DNA of 64,000 nucleotides from Artemia franciscana (GCF_032884065.1 NC_088883.1:34065411-34129410), one strand, 5' to 3'. Counted from the stretch's first letter, positions 1 through 13,030 are shown. Notes: generated from the letters alone by a model not told the origin. Numbers and translations: made by a program.

Positions 1-1429
<1,429 letters not shown>

Positions 1430-1619
1430 TGAGCTGGTTTGATAAATATTCTGCCGTTTCTTTTCTGGAATATTACATTTTTATGGTATATTATATTACA
1501 AATTTAGGAAAGCTGTATGGAAAGTTCATAAAAATGTTCGCTTCAATAAATCTTTACGACCTTTTCCTACAATATTTGGAGACGAATTTCCTTTCCTCAA
1601 GAATACGCAGTTGAAACGC

Positions 1620-1795
1620 CCTGTCTCTGGGGGAGGGGGTTTACCGGTTTCGACCCTCCATCCCCCTGAAATTTTTGTCGACTGGTAAATACGTAACAAA
1701 GATGCATATAAACAAATTTTTATTGTATTTTTGTATTATTTCCCCCCCCCCCTCCCACCCCATGAGCAAAAATCCTGGATGCGCTCTTGGTTGAA
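1620..1795 (+). repeat. Short dispersed repeat, G/C-run family (copy 1)
   Basis: About 170 bp recurring near 9872-10012, 17735-17912, 25595-25752 and, inverted, 58205-58372. Shared marks are a G-run, GTATCGGGTTT-like and CCCCTCC segments, a core with ACGTAACGAAAATGCATA, then a C-run and a CCTGGATGCG-like end. The start (GGGCGTATCTGGGA in the 17.7 kb copy) and end form weak inverted repeats, which suggests a tiny non-autonomous DNA element. The class is not known. Confidence 0.45.
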
Positions 1796-2182
1796 ACTAA
1801 GGGATGTTGGAATATTCAGATTATTTGATGCTTAAAAGTGTTTTTCATATTTCTGAGTTTTATGGGATTTTAACTTGTTATTTCAAAGTTTTTAAGGGAG
1901 TTGCTTAGACAATTTGAGGGGTTTCAATCCCTGTACAGGTTTGTCTTTCTGTATTTTCGAAGAATAAAGTTGTTTGCTTTCAAAGAATAATTTTTAAAAG
2001 ATGTTTTTGAGTTAACATATTTACGTATTTTTTGTTGGCGGGCCAAGATCAAAGGGCATATGTAATACTTTTATCTCCTGGATGTAATTTATTGTCCACT
2101 TTGGAGAGACGTGTTCACTTTATAGGAGGAAGAGAAGATAAGCCCTTATTGGCATATCACATGTTTCAGCACTTCTAGCTCG

Positions 2183-2410
2183 AATACTACTACTACTGAC
2201 AACTCACTGCAGTACCAAGTCGCCTGAGGCCAAGAAAGCTGCCTTAGCTACACGTCCATCCAAATCTATTGAATTTATTCCCCTTCCAATAAGTTCTAAT
2301 TCCTTCCCTCCTTATGACCTCCCCCATTTATGGATGACCTACTTTTCGTTTAGCCCGAGATGGAGAACGATATTTAGTCCTTAAACGTGTCCTAGCCATC
2401 TCCAAATTGA
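2183..2410 (-). pseudogene. Non-LTR retrotransposon 3' tail (degenerate)
   Basis: Read on the minus strand, this gives a decayed C-terminus of a non-LTR reverse-transcriptase protein. A RWLGHV motif is followed, after frame breaks, by a GLRRLG-like stretch and a terminal AVSC-like end, then a tail of TAGTAG units. The same tail occurs at 7490-7745 (+), 9772-9870 (-) and 19305-19598 (-). It is truncated at its 5' side by the hAT-like element that starts at 2411. This is transposon debris within a host intron. Confidence 0.6.
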
Positions 2411-2792
2411 CAGAGGTGGTTTTAGAGGTGGGCAGAGAGGGGCATATGCCCTGGATGAGGAAATTTTGGGGCGCAAAATTTCAAATAAATGATCTAACCG
2501 TTTTAATCATTTTGTAATTTTCGAAAATTTGTTTTTATTAAATTTAAGTAAAGGGTGTAGTTAATGAGAAAATAATTAGTAAATTTTTAATTAATTAGTA
2601 AAATGAGTTATAAAATAAAGACAATTAAATGATAATAATTAAATAGATTTAAAAATATTAAAAAAAAATTTTAAATTAATTAGTACATTGAAAATAACTT
2701 TGTTAGTAAATGAAAGTTTAGCCTGAAAAGTTTGTGAGAGATGACGAATCAAGATTTTGTCCCGGGCGCAAGAAAGGCCAGAACCGCCACTG
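2411..2792 (+). mobile_element. hAT-like MITE, 382 bp, with 8-bp target duplication
   Basis: Non-autonomous DNA transposon. It starts CAGAGGTGGTTTTAG and ends in the complement of CAGTGGCGGTTCTGG, giving imperfect terminal inverted repeats of about 15 bp. The 8 bases CAAATTGA stand directly on both sides (2403-2410 and 2793-2800). An 8-bp duplication and a CAG-type terminus are the signature of hAT elements. The interior is AT-rich with no coding sequence. It sits inside an older retrotransposon tail. Relatives in the window: about 3125-3500, 10006-10334, 13851-14060, 17273-17553, 19599-20122 and 41979-42139. Confidence 0.85.
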
Positions 2793-3124
2793 CAAATTGA
2801 AAAGAATTCTCCAGCTATACAATTTAATTTATACACTCTTGTTCATCCAAATATGAAATACATAAAATGGTCCTTTTTCATTCCTAACGACTGAGAAAGT
2901 TAGCAGGCTTGCCAGGAAACTCATAGTGATTCTCGTAATCAATGTCCAACCTAACTAATGCCTGACTGACATTTTCACACTCCTGAAATAATTGCTGAAA
3001 ACTATTTGCTAAGCTGTCCTCAAGGAGAGGATCAGTAGCACATTTTGTGTTGATCCCCCCCCCCCTCTTAAGTATAGCCTGACAAATGGTGTTGGGGAAT
3101 CATCTGAGAAGTGTGAAAATATCA

Positions 3125-3500
3125 AATGTGTGGCGGTTCTGGCCTTTCTTGTGCCTGGGGTAAAATATTGATTACACCCCCTACTTCCACCACAAAAGTT
3201 TCAGGCAAACTTTTCATTTGTTAACAAAATTGTTTTACATATATTAATTAATAAATATTTTTTTAATTGTTTAATTATTATTAATTATTATAATTTAATT
3301 ATTTTTTCGTTTGTTTTTGTAATTAATAAGTAATTCATTAATTATTTTCATTTAATATTTCATTTAATAATATTTCAGAAACTACAAAATGACTATAACT
3401 GTTAGATTGTTTATTATTATTGTGTCCCAAAAATTTCTACGTCCAGGGCACGTGCTCCCTCTGTCCCTTCCCTAAAACTGTCCCTGTCCCTCTGTGGCAG
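3125..3500 (-). mobile_element. hAT-like MITE, second copy, inverted
   Basis: Same family as the 2411-2792 element, in opposite orientation. It opens with TGGCGGTTCTGGCC and closes near CTAAAACTGTCC...CCTCTG. The interior is AT-rich and built of TTAATTA-type words. The ends are mutated and I see no clean target duplication. Confidence 0.65.
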
Positions 3501-6500
3501 TTGTAACCATTTGGTTTGACATTTTTCAGTACCTCTATCTTGAAGACTACTTTTAGAAATTCATTTACTCTATTCGAAATTGAAGGTTCAGTTGTCTACT
3601 GTAATTTGAAAACCTTGATCATAGATTACGCTGTACTGCATAGCATAAAATATTTCCTTTTTTTGTACCCTAAATAAAAACATGTATTTCATATCAAGGC
3701 TATATACCGTTCAACTCGAAAAATGTAAAAAAAATTATATATTAACAATTTTTGTTGCGTTTTGCAAAATTTTGTTTATCTAAATAAAAAATGCATCTTA
3801 ACGTGAAGCTAAATGCATCTTACATGCAAGAAAGCTTGCACGTAAATTCCAGTTATTTTGATAATCAGGGGTAATAATTAGAGGGGACAGGGGGTAATCG
3901 TCCTCTCTTGATTTTTAAAATGGTTTATTTGATATTTTCATTAAAAAATCTCCTTGATTTTTAAAATATATATTTTCTGGTGTCTTCATTAGAACAAATT
4001 TAAAAAATCCCCCCCCCCATCTGCCATGTTTTTATAAATTGGTGCTAAGTCTTTTAATTTAATTACATTATATAAACTATTAGCTATCTTATTGATCTAA
4101 AGATTAACACGTTACGTGTCTCCATGTGGAAACATAATCGATGTAACTCGAGAGAAGGCTTCATTTTTTTTTTTTTGCTTAGCTTTTTTTTTGCCAACTG
4201 AAAATGCAGTTTCTGCATATAGGATATCCATTTTGAACGATATGGCATTTCTAGGGCCTTATGCATTATTGATTCTTTTATTCTCTTAGAAACAGTAATT
4301 TTGCTTTATCTCAAGGACAAATACTTAATAAGACCCTGTCTGGTATAAAAATAAATAATCACCTTTTGTTTCATGTGACTGAGGCTTGATAAAGTGCCAG
4401 ATGGAGACACATGTGCTCGTATTTTCTTTCTCTATTCATTCTTAACAAATACGTTTTTTCTTGTGAAAAAGGATGGAGGAGGAGGGGATTACCTCAGTTA
4501 AATATGCCTGTCTGAATTAAAATAAACTGAACGTTATAAACGTCGCTGTGTAAAGATCCTTTGTTTCTGAACGAATTGGTCCACGTAGTCTGCGAAATCC
4601 TTAACCAGGTGTGTGAAATGTTCCAAACTTGCCAGTAGCAGAACTCCAAAAGCTGCCAACACTTTAGCAGAACAACTTGTGTTTTAACAGCTTTTTTTTA
4701 CTAAAAATTATTTTTATATGTAAAAATGATATTTTCAGACCAAATCTGCCAACAAATTTGAAACCTGCCAAGTAGCGTTGCTACTTTGCTACCCCACTTT
4801 TTGCACGGCGGCCCTTAACTAGATATCCTAGTGCTAATATTATAGCATAAAAATGTCTGTAAAAAGTTAAAGCATGTAGTTTTAACTTTTTACTGATTGA
4901 TTATCTAGAAATTCCCTCTACAGAATTCTAGGGGGGGAATGTAGAAGTGTGCCGTAAGTATTTTAATATGCACAATTAAAATGTTGCTAGCTAGTGTTTC
5001 CATGTAGTCCGCAAAGCCCCTAAACCGTTTGCTCCGTGATTCACTAGAATTTTCCTTTAGAACATCTTCTGTCTAGTCAGTGAAAAACTTTAGAGCTAAT
5101 TTTCAACAGAAATTGTCTCAAGAACCAGATATTCGTAACTTTTCTAAGGTTAGAAGGTCATATTTGGACAGATCTTCACATGAAAATTTTAACCAGATCA
5201 ATGTTTCTTATGTTGGCTTTCTCTTCAATTTTTGAAAGTTTAGCTAATTTATGTTTTTCTTTTAATTTGATAACTATTTTATTTATTTATTTATTTATAA
5301 TAATTTCATTACTAATTTATTCATTTTTTTCTTGTGTTTTAGTAATTCACATACAATTGTTTGCTGCCTCTCCCAAGTTATTAGCAATGTCATTTTCTTA
5401 AGAAAATTAATATCCACATGCGTCTTTGGGGGCCACGCGTGGCTCACTCCCGTGGAGTGTGGCGAGTACCACTTGGTGCGCGTGATTTTTTTTTTTAATT
5501 AAGCGGCCCCTTAGTCACGTCGAAGTTTAAAAAGTGCTTCTAAAACTATCATGTAAATCAGTATATGTTGCTAGCCAGAGTTTCTACGTAGTTTAAAAAA
5601 CCTATTCCTAGAAACCTGATTAGTCGTATTAAATTTTCAACCGCAGTTATAACTGCGTAGAAATATCCTGGCGTGTTACATTTAGTAATTTTGGAAATTA
5701 GCCATTTCTCTAGTATGTTCCCTTAGTTACAAATCATCCCTAATTTTAGAAATGTTTCTACTTTCTGTCATATTTGTTTATTTTTTTCTTTTAATCAACG
5801 AAAACATTATTTTTACTTTCGCAATTATTATAGAAAATTGTTTGGATTAAAAGATAAAGAAGAAATTTTTTATTTAATTTGATGTTTTAAATTTCTGAAG
5901 CCAAACAGCGCAGCCGTGACAAAATAAAAAAAAGAACTATGTGAGTGGATCTAAGGTTAATCAAATTCACAGAAGGAAATGTTTATCCAAGGATATTTAG
6001 GCTGCCTAGTCAACGGGATGTCCTCAGCGGAAACGAAGAAAAAGGACAGAAATTCAAATAATGAGAAACTGAAAATAATACGGAATTGAGAGGAATAAAT
6101 TTAAAGCAAGAAGATAAAAAGCAAAAACTTCAAAATTAAAGGACTATTTTCGAAATGTTGCTTAAAGCCCAAAGCTTAAAGCAAATGTTGCTTAAAGCGT
6201 CCATAAAATTTAATGGTTTTTTCAGAGTTAGTACGTTCTCCATTTTAATACGCTCTAATTTTTTAATTCACAGTGCCGAATACCTCATTCTAGAACAATA
6301 AAGACTTGATGCACGTTACTGCCTAAAAGTTTTAGCGGAGAAAAACTTTGAGGAGGCTGGGATATTCACTTTTTTCAAGAAATGCCTTGAACATTTGAAT
6401 TTTCATACTCTGGAAACGATAAATCCACCTCAAATTCAACCCTTGCCCCCTCTTCCGTTTGCGCAGAATGGAATCAATGCCAACAAAATGAGGGAAAAAC

Positions 6501-7091
6501 CATATCGAAGATCAACAAAGTTTTCACAATTAATGAAGACTCGGTTTCACAATTACGTCACGTTTGTTTCTACAGGCGACACAATTTTTTTTTTTTGATA
6601 GTTACTGGCATAGACGTAGGATTGGAAATATAGGAACTATATTTCTTATATTTTCATTTTTTTATTTATATTTTTTATTTATTTTTATATATTTTTATTT
6701 ATTTATTTTTTTTATCATTATTTATATTTTATTATTTATTTATATTTTCGTATTTTTATCTTTTATATTTTTATTTTTTTTATATATTTTTTAGACTTTT
6801 ATGGTTCTTTTTTTATAATAGGAAAAAAGAAACCCTTCTCGTAGACTGCTTTGCTCCTCTAAATAATTCTGCTGTATAATATTTTGCGTTTTCATTTACC
6901 GTAGCCTAGTATAACCAAAGCTAGCATTGCCTGTTAATTTCATGTTATTTATTTTATAGTATTGATTTTGCCAGCCCACTCCATATTGTTATTCCTTTTG
7001 ATATTAGATTATTATCGATATTAGATATTATTCCTTTTGGAAAACCCCAAGCGACTTTGAAACAAATGGTTAAACCTCAAATCAATTTCAG

Positions 7092-7300
7092 GACATACTC
7101 TTCGAATCCATCCAGGAAGGTAATTACAGTTTCCCGATTGAGGATTGGGCTGGAGTGTCAGAAGACGCGAAGGACCTTGTTTCTCGTCTTTTGCAGAAAG
7201 ATCCCCATCAAAGGATCTCAGCTGAAAAGGTATTGGCCCACCCTTGGATTCAAAATGGTGGTGCCAAAGTGCCTCTCAGCACGCCGCAAGTCATTAGGAG
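7092..7300 (+). CDS. Mnk: MNK/Lk6-type kinase, exon with kinase C-lobe end
   Basis: Second MNK exon in the window, 209 bp, starting in phase 0 after acceptor TTTCAG. It begins DILFESIQEGNYSFP and continues through DWAGVSEDAKDLVSRLLQKD to DPHQRISAEKVLAHPWIQ. That is the subdomain X-XI region with the invariant arginine (HQRIS) and the HPWI motif that closes nearly all CaMK-group kinase domains. It ends STPQVIRR, matching the TPQVLQR that follows the kinase domain in vertebrate MNKs. The donor AG|GTATCT splits the last arginine codon, leaving two bases that the exon at 20645 completes. There is no stop or frameshift, so the gene looks functional. Confidence 0.95.
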
Positions 7301-7485
7301 GTATCTAAGCTTTTTTTTCACTGTTATTGCATGTTCTCTGTTAAGTGCTGCAACCTTTACTGCATAATGTAACATTCTAACCATGATATAATTAGAGATT
7401 ATTTCACTTGCACACGTGTAATGGTTTTTCTTTTCATTTATTAGGTTTAGCGTCAAATTTCCAGGTATCGAATTCATGGTGAATG

Positions 7486-7745
7486 GGGTTGGAAGACGAT
7501 ATATGGGGTTGGAAGACGATATAAGGAAAATTTGAAGAGAAATGGGATTGAGGAGGAGTATGCGTTTCTGTGTTGGCCAATGAAAGATATAAAGGGAAGA
7601 TCCAAGGGAGATGGGAAATTCCTGGAAAGAGAGAGGCCTTGAATAGATTTGGGTATGGGTGGAGTGTGTGCAGCTGTCTTGGACTCGGGTGGTTTGGTGC
7701 TGCAGTGAGTTGTCAGTAGTAGTAAGTAGAACGAATCCACCCGAA
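7486..7745 (+). pseudogene. Non-LTR retrotransposon C-terminal tail
   Basis: Fragment of the 3' end of a non-LTR retrotransposon ORF. In one frame it reads REALNRFGYGWSVCS, then a GLGWFGAAVSC end, a stop, and a TAGTAGTAAG tail. I recognise this tail from reverse-transcriptase-type proteins that end in ...LGAAVSC. A 22-bp tandem duplication (GGTTGGAAGACGATATATGG type) lies at its left end. The upstream RT domain is absent, as expected for 5' truncation. Confidence 0.65.
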
Positions 7746-8281
7746 GCATCTTAGACGAAATTAAACATCTAATCCTTTTCTATCTCTGTTAGAGATACTG
7801 AAATGTTTTTTTTTTTTGCATATTCAAAATTTGCTCGCAAAAGCGATGAAACTGTTGCAGCTTTACTAAGTCACAACATAAATTCGGATTCATATTGTCA
7901 AATCGGTGATTCCAATCCACAGCAGCCAAAGCTCGCCTATGGATGTTTCTGATACGCGTAGGGGAAAGCAATCGTTCCCTGGAACTGAGCTAGAGTCATA
8001 TCCTAGGAAAAAAGGGCAGATGAGGAAGCTTTGATAATGATAATGACGAGGCATTATCAAGGCTCTTATTGAGCCTAGGGTTAATTCAATTTGGGTGGGT
8101 ATAGATGATTTTCAGTGCTAAAGTTGATCAAGTCCAGAAAAAAAAAATTATCAACTCCGAGTATCAATTTTTCTATAAGTAGATCAATGAATTTTTTAGT
8201 AAAATCCAACAAGAAGAAGCTGAAACAAATCCAGGTGGCCTTGAGTCCAGGGTTGCCACCTGTAGCCCGTACTATGCTAGT

Positions 8282-8292
8282 GCTATTACAAT
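8282..8292. repeat. Left target-site duplication of SINE
   Basis: The 11-mer GCTATTACAAT here is repeated exactly at 8641-8651 on the other side of the SINE. This is the expected mark of LINE-driven insertion. Confidence 0.85.
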
Positions 8293-8640
8293 CAGTTTTT
8301 TTTTTTTTTTTACTATAGCACCGAATACTGCTGTGTAGCAAGTAAATTTTGGGCAATTGTAGCACTTTAGGAACTGACCGCGTTGGCAACCGTGTGGTAC
8401 CGGCGGTGCTGATCTCCGTTTCTTGGCACTTCAGCCAGGAAGTGCAATGGGGGGTTGGGGGCCAACCATCCTGTGCTTTCGCACACCCTTCCTGTTTACC
8501 TTCCCCAGATTTCTCCAGGTACCCATTTAGGCCACTGACCCCCGTCCCAAACCGAAGAATTGGGTACACTGGGATTCGAACCCGCGTCCTCTCAGACAAG
8601 GGATCCCGAATCCAGCGCACCAACCCACTCGGCCAGGACG
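8293..8640 (-). mobile_element. tRNA-derived SINE (348 bp)
   Basis: Short interspersed element on the minus strand. The 5' head (8640 downward) is tRNA-like, with an A box TGGCCGAGTGG (8635-8625) and a B box GGTTCGAATCC (8582-8572) about 42 nt apart. TGGCCGAGTGG and the long gap point to a class II (Leu/Ser-type) tRNA ancestor. A body of about 230 bp follows; it includes GCTGAAGTGCCAAGAAACGG and AGATCAGCACCGCC, which may be a conserved SINE central domain. A 16-base poly-A (poly-T at 8296-8311) closes the 3' end. An exact 11-bp duplication flanks it. The clean duplication and intact pol III boxes suggest a fairly recent insertion. It is not a functional tRNA gene. Confidence 0.9.
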
Positions 8641-8651
8641 GCTATTACAAT
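8641..8651. repeat. Right target-site duplication of SINE
   Basis: Exact copy of the 11-mer at 8282-8292. Confidence 0.85.
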
Positions 8652-8919
8652 GATCTATAGTTATAATACAATTATAATTAGTTAAATGAAACTAATTATA
8701 AAAAAACTTTAAATTAATGCATAAAAACATAGAAGCAGTTAAATTAGCGCTTCTTGAATTTTTACTAGTTACCTTAAAAGCTTTTTACTTGGGTCAGTAC
8801 ATAAAAATCGAAATATTTTGAGGATCATAAAAGTGTTGTTTACAGGACGGTTGGATATTATTAATTTACTTTATTATAGAATTAATTTGTTTTTGCCAGA
8901 GTGGAATTACTTTTCAATA

Positions 8920-9500
8920 TCCTAGTAAACTCTTTTTTAATTTGAAGAAGAGAGTATATTTATCTGTTTATATAAATTAATACACAAAATACAAAAACTA
9001 AATTTCTTTAATTGACTATAAAAAAGATTTGAACTAACTAAGAAACAAATTACATTTTTTTAATATAAAACTTTTAAGAGTGGTGGTCACAGTTTTAGAG
9101 GAAAACAGGATGTCCAATTTTGTCATACAATTGTTTCTTTTACCTTTACCTATGAATTTACAGTTTGTATTGTTCTTAAATTGTCGATTGACTAATTAAA
9201 TTCATGATCCTAGTAATTTTTTTTTTAATTTAAGAGGGTATACTTATCTACTTGTATAAATTAACACGCAAAAATAAAAAGGATATTATTATTTAGTTAA
9301 TTAATATCTATTTTCTCTTCGAAGTTATATAGACATTTAAATAGAATAATTAAATGATTTTTTTTACATGAAAGTGTTAAGATTGGCAGTCACACCTTTA
9401 GAAGAAAACTAGACGTTTAATTTAGCTTTACTGTTGTCACTTTTCTCTTTACGCATGAATTTAGAATTTGTATTGTCCTTGCTCTGAAATTGTAAATTAA
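8920..9500. repeat. Diverged tandem duplication, ~290-bp unit
   Basis: Two adjacent related units, about 8920-9200 and 9208-9500. Both contain TCCTAGTAA followed by a T-run, TTTAATTTGAAGA or its variant, TATAAATTAA, then AGTGTTAAGATTGGCAGTCAC (GAGTGGTGGTCACAG in the first) and an ATGAATTTA...TTTGTATTGT end. A weaker third copy starts near 10700. No coding capacity was seen. Confidence 0.5.
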
Positions 9501-9771
9501 TCAGGCGAAAGTAATCTATAACTAGGCTCGTTGGTTTCCATAGGCTATCAAGAACAAGTCCTGTTTTACTAGTCAAACATGAATCTGATGGCTAAATTTG
9601 AGAAATTTGGGAGTTTGATGTCATAGATTCAATTTCGTAATAATTGAAATTGTAGAGTTCGCAGTTTTGTTCACTTGCTCGTAGATTGAGACGCATATTG
9701 GGAATCGTAATTTTGAAATGGACATTGACCACTGTTTCTGACTAAGCATATTGAAAAAGCTATTATTAATA

Positions 9772-9870
9772 TTAGCTCACTGTAGCACTCGAGGCCAACG
9801 CAGCTGCGAACGCTCCTCCTCTACCCCATCCAAAGTTTTGCTCTTTACCCCTTACCCAAGGCCATCTCGG
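9772..9870 (-). pseudogene. Non-LTR retrotransposon C-terminal tail, short
   Basis: On the minus strand an open frame ends NFGWGRGGAFAAALASSATVS plus stop. It lines up with the C-terminal tail seen at 7490-7745 and 19305-19598. Only the last few dozen codons remain, joined to a G/C-run repeat. Confidence 0.55.
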
Positions 9871-9871
9871 T

Positions 9872-10012
9872 GGGGGGGGGGGTATCGAGTTTGAACCCCC
9901 TCCCATTTTTTTCTGACTCGCAAAATCATAACGAAAATGCATATAAAAAAAAATTATGCGTCTTTTAAGGTTTTTTTGCATCCTCTCCCCGAACAAAATC
10001 TTGGATGCCACT
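9872..10012 (+). repeat. Short dispersed repeat, G/C-run family (copy 2)
   Basis: Same family as 1620-1795: a G-run, GTATCGAGTTTGAACCCC, the ATAACGAAAATGCATATAA core, then ATCTTGGATGCC. It runs directly into a hAT-like MITE relic. Confidence 0.45.
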
Positions 10013-10334
10013 TGCCCCGGGCGCACAAATTTTAGAGGCAGAAAAATTCAAATAATCTAACGTTTATAATCATTTGTTATATTTAAAAATTTTATTTTTA
10101 TTAAGAAAAAGCAGTAGGCACAGTTGGCAGTAATTATCAGCAAATTGAATCCGAAATTTTCATTTTTCACATATCTTTTCCCTTATAAAGTAAGAAAAGT
10201 CAGATTTAGAAAAACTTTGTTAATAAATAAAAATTTTGTTAAAATTTGGCTGTAAATTTTCGAGAAACAGGGGAGGTGGGGTTAATCAATATTTTTTCCC
10301 GGGCGCAAGAGGGGTCTGAACCGCCACGGTTTAG
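10006..10334 (+). mobile_element. hAT-like MITE relic
   Basis: Member of the 2411-2792 family. It has GGGCGCACAAATTTTAGAGG, the AATAATCTAACG core and the right end CCCGGGCGCAAGAGGGGTCT followed by GAACCGCCACGG. The left terminus is missing. Confidence 0.6.
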
Positions 10335-11007
10335 TAGTGAAAAGAAATGGAAAATCGTCAAATAACGTCCGAACGTTCAAATAATATTTGGCCTTCAATC
10401 AATTTTTCTGAAGTCTCTTGCATAGAAACAATATCTTTGGATTACCTGCCAAACTCCGTCTCCTAGTTGGAATTGGTCTCCTAAAATATTAAAAGCAGTC
10501 GATTTTGAAAGTGGCCGTCTCGTGATTGACTCGTGATATGCACTCAACCATCTAATTGTGACTTAAACCTTGTGTTTCCTTAGAATATATTACATTTTAG
10601 TAGCTATATTAAAAACTTATTACTAGAAATACTGCATCAAAATTGGTATCCTTAAAGGGTCATAAACGCGGTGTTTGCTACATGGTAGAATAAATTACTC
10701 ACTTTCTGTCTGAGTAGAATTGATTTTCAAGGGTTTCGTAAATTCCTTTTGAATTTTGAAAAAGAGTGTATTCTTTTCTGTTAAGACCCATTCACAGTAA
10801 GATTTTACTAACACCACGATTTAGCTTGCGCTTATTTAAGCCATTCAGTTTCTCCCTGTTATTTCTGATTTACTGAAATATTCTAAGGAAAATTCTGATT
10901 GGCCTAAAATAGCGCTAGCCAAATTCCGGTATTAGTAGAATCTCACATTGAATGTGGCATTAATAAACAGCTAATTTTGAGGGAAATTTCCAAACCTTTG
11001 ATGAGAG

Positions 11008-11396
11008 CAGGGGCGTCGTTTGGGGGGGGGGCAGTTGCTCTACCCCCAATAATGTGGATAAAAAATTATTATATAGCCCATGTGCCTTGAAGATCCGGAT
11101 ATGGAACCCCCCCCCCCCCAATACAAATGTTGGAGCTACGACCCCTGATGCGAAGTCATTCAGATCAATTTATAGAATTGTTAGTCTATCTCTAACTCTT
11201 CCTTCATTGGAAGAGATATATTTGAACTATGAAAGTTTTGAATCTTGCTGCTGTTAAATATAGAAGGGCGAATCTCTAGCATTTTATTGGGGGAAGAGGG
11301 ATCCATATCCAGATAGTCAAGGGGCATGGGCTATATAATAATTTTTTCTCCACATTATGGATGGGAAAACTGCCCTCCCACCAAACGACGCACCTG
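11008..11396. mobile_element. Foldback/MITE with ~110-bp inverted arms
   Basis: Arms of about 110 bp (11008-11118 and 11288-11396) are inverted copies. Each contains GCGTCGTTTGG, a G/C-run, ATAATGTGGA, AATTATTATATAGCCCATG and GGATATGGA. The outer ends read CAGGGGCGTCG and CAGGTGCGTCG, a hAT-like start. No matching 8-bp flanks were seen. The spacer has no coding capacity. Confidence 0.7.
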
Positions 11397-12094
11397 GTAC
11401 TAAAAGAAAAAATGAATAGGCACTAAAAAGAAAAAGAAAATAGTTCAGTGTCCTAAATATTGCCGATTTTTCGGTATCTGGTTAAAAAAAAACGAAAATC
11501 GTATCGTATCTCTTACATTCGAAATAAAATTAATAGAGTGATTAAATTAATAGAGAAAAACCATTCACCAATAGCTTGATCATCATAGGAAATTATAGCC
11601 TTACATTGCTAGCTGGTATCAGGGGTAAACCCAGGGGTTGGGGGTCCTTGCCCCCCCTCTCCCCAAGATTTTGATGTAGACCTACTTTTGGTTGGCATAA
11701 ACTCCATGCGAGCATCTTGGATCCCCAGCCCCCGTCCCTTCAAAAGGAAGATTTTTTTTACATACTTGGGTTTACATTTATCTGTCGGATTTAAGTGTCG
11801 GAATCGATATTTTGAATAGATATAGGTATTTGAATAGAGATAAAACCTGTCAAGCCATTTCTCTTAGGCAACGTCGATTTACGTTCTCTTAAGCAACTGG
11901 GCTTCGGATATCTATGGGCTACTGCTAAACGTATTTGTCTGAACCTGATTTTAGTCACGCATGCTGAAATGGATTAGGTGGGATATGGGGGGAGTCATGT
12001 TCGAAGAAACATGTAAATTATTTTTATTTTTGCGTATGGTACTTGCATGTTATAACGAACTCACTGTGTTTTTGATCTGTAATAAACCGGTTTT

Positions 12095-13030
12095 CTTTGT
12101 CCCCTTGGAGATAATCAGCTTAGCTTGAGCAAGATGAGCGGTATCTACGCATGTATAATTTAATCAAATATTTAAATAGAGTTGGTTTGGTTAGGTATTT
12201 AATATAATGCGTCCCGGGTGGTATCCTTTCCATAATTCTCTGTTTTGTTTTTCATAATTTTGCTACCATACTATTATATTTTCATTATATTTTGAATATT
12301 TCATTAGGCTTCACCCATCTTCACTTCTTCGGTGTGGTCGCTGTAACACGCAAGTACCCATGCAGATAACTATAAATACATAAGAATCAGGAGATATAGG
12401 GGCGTATATAGAGCAAAATCTTGGGGGGGGGATAGGTCCAATGTGATAAGGGTGCCAATGAGCGAAATCTTGGGAGGGGGGGCAATGTGACAAAGGTGCC
12501 AATATTTGACCAAATCGACAAATTTACTATGAAAAATTATTGAAAAAAGAAAAAAAACAGGGAAAGAGGGAAAGGGCACCAGAAAAAATACTGGGGGGGC
12601 AGACCTTCTTAGATCCGCCAGTGAGGAGACAGGTAGTAAGCAAAGCCTAGAGCACACGTTGCTTTAAAAGACGACTTTTTTCTAGCTAAGTATTGCTCAG
12701 TATTTTCCTGACCGCTATTGTGGGTACTTGTTAAATATCCCGTCCCCTCCCCCAAGGAGTGAAGTTAGGCTAATCCTAATGTGTATTATAACGGGTTATA
12801 AATTCAATTCAATGAAATAGCCAAAATATGATGAAGATATAATACCTTAGAAGCAAAGTTATAGAAACTACAGAAGAAAATTATGGAAAGCAGGACGCCT
12901 AGAACGCATTATATTAAATACCTATCCAACTCTATATGTTAAATATTTAATTAAAAAATACCTACATAGTAACTTATCTCATGAAAATAAACTAATTGTC
13001 TCCGAATAAAGACAGACAAACCGGTTTTTC
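12095..13030. mobile_element. Large diverged inverted repeat (foldback), ~0.9 kb
   Basis: The left arm (about 12095-12300) and right arm (about 12805-13030) are inverted copies. Shared words include AAACCGGTTT, AATATTTAA, TAGGTATTTAATATAATGCG and TTTCCATAATT. A nested inverted pair, TTGTTAAATATCCCG at 12729 and CGGGATATTTAACAA at 13067, also exists. The spacer holds G-run repeats near 12420-12480 and 12590-12620. Arm identity is moderate, so it is old. Confidence 0.6.

Noticed and set aside
5180..6794. Hydrophobic open frames suggesting membrane proteins
   Set aside because: They arise from TTTATT-rich simple sequence in the intron, giving Phe/Leu/Ile runs without any start or splice context.
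8555..8640. Functional tRNA(Leu/Ser) gene
   Set aside because: The A and B boxes are present, but the segment runs into a SINE body with poly-A and target duplications, and the acceptor stem does not pair end to end.
8081..8660. Open frames of 180 and 103 codons
   Set aside because: They lie across the SINE and its poly-A; no protein similarity, and the SINE structure explains the sequence.
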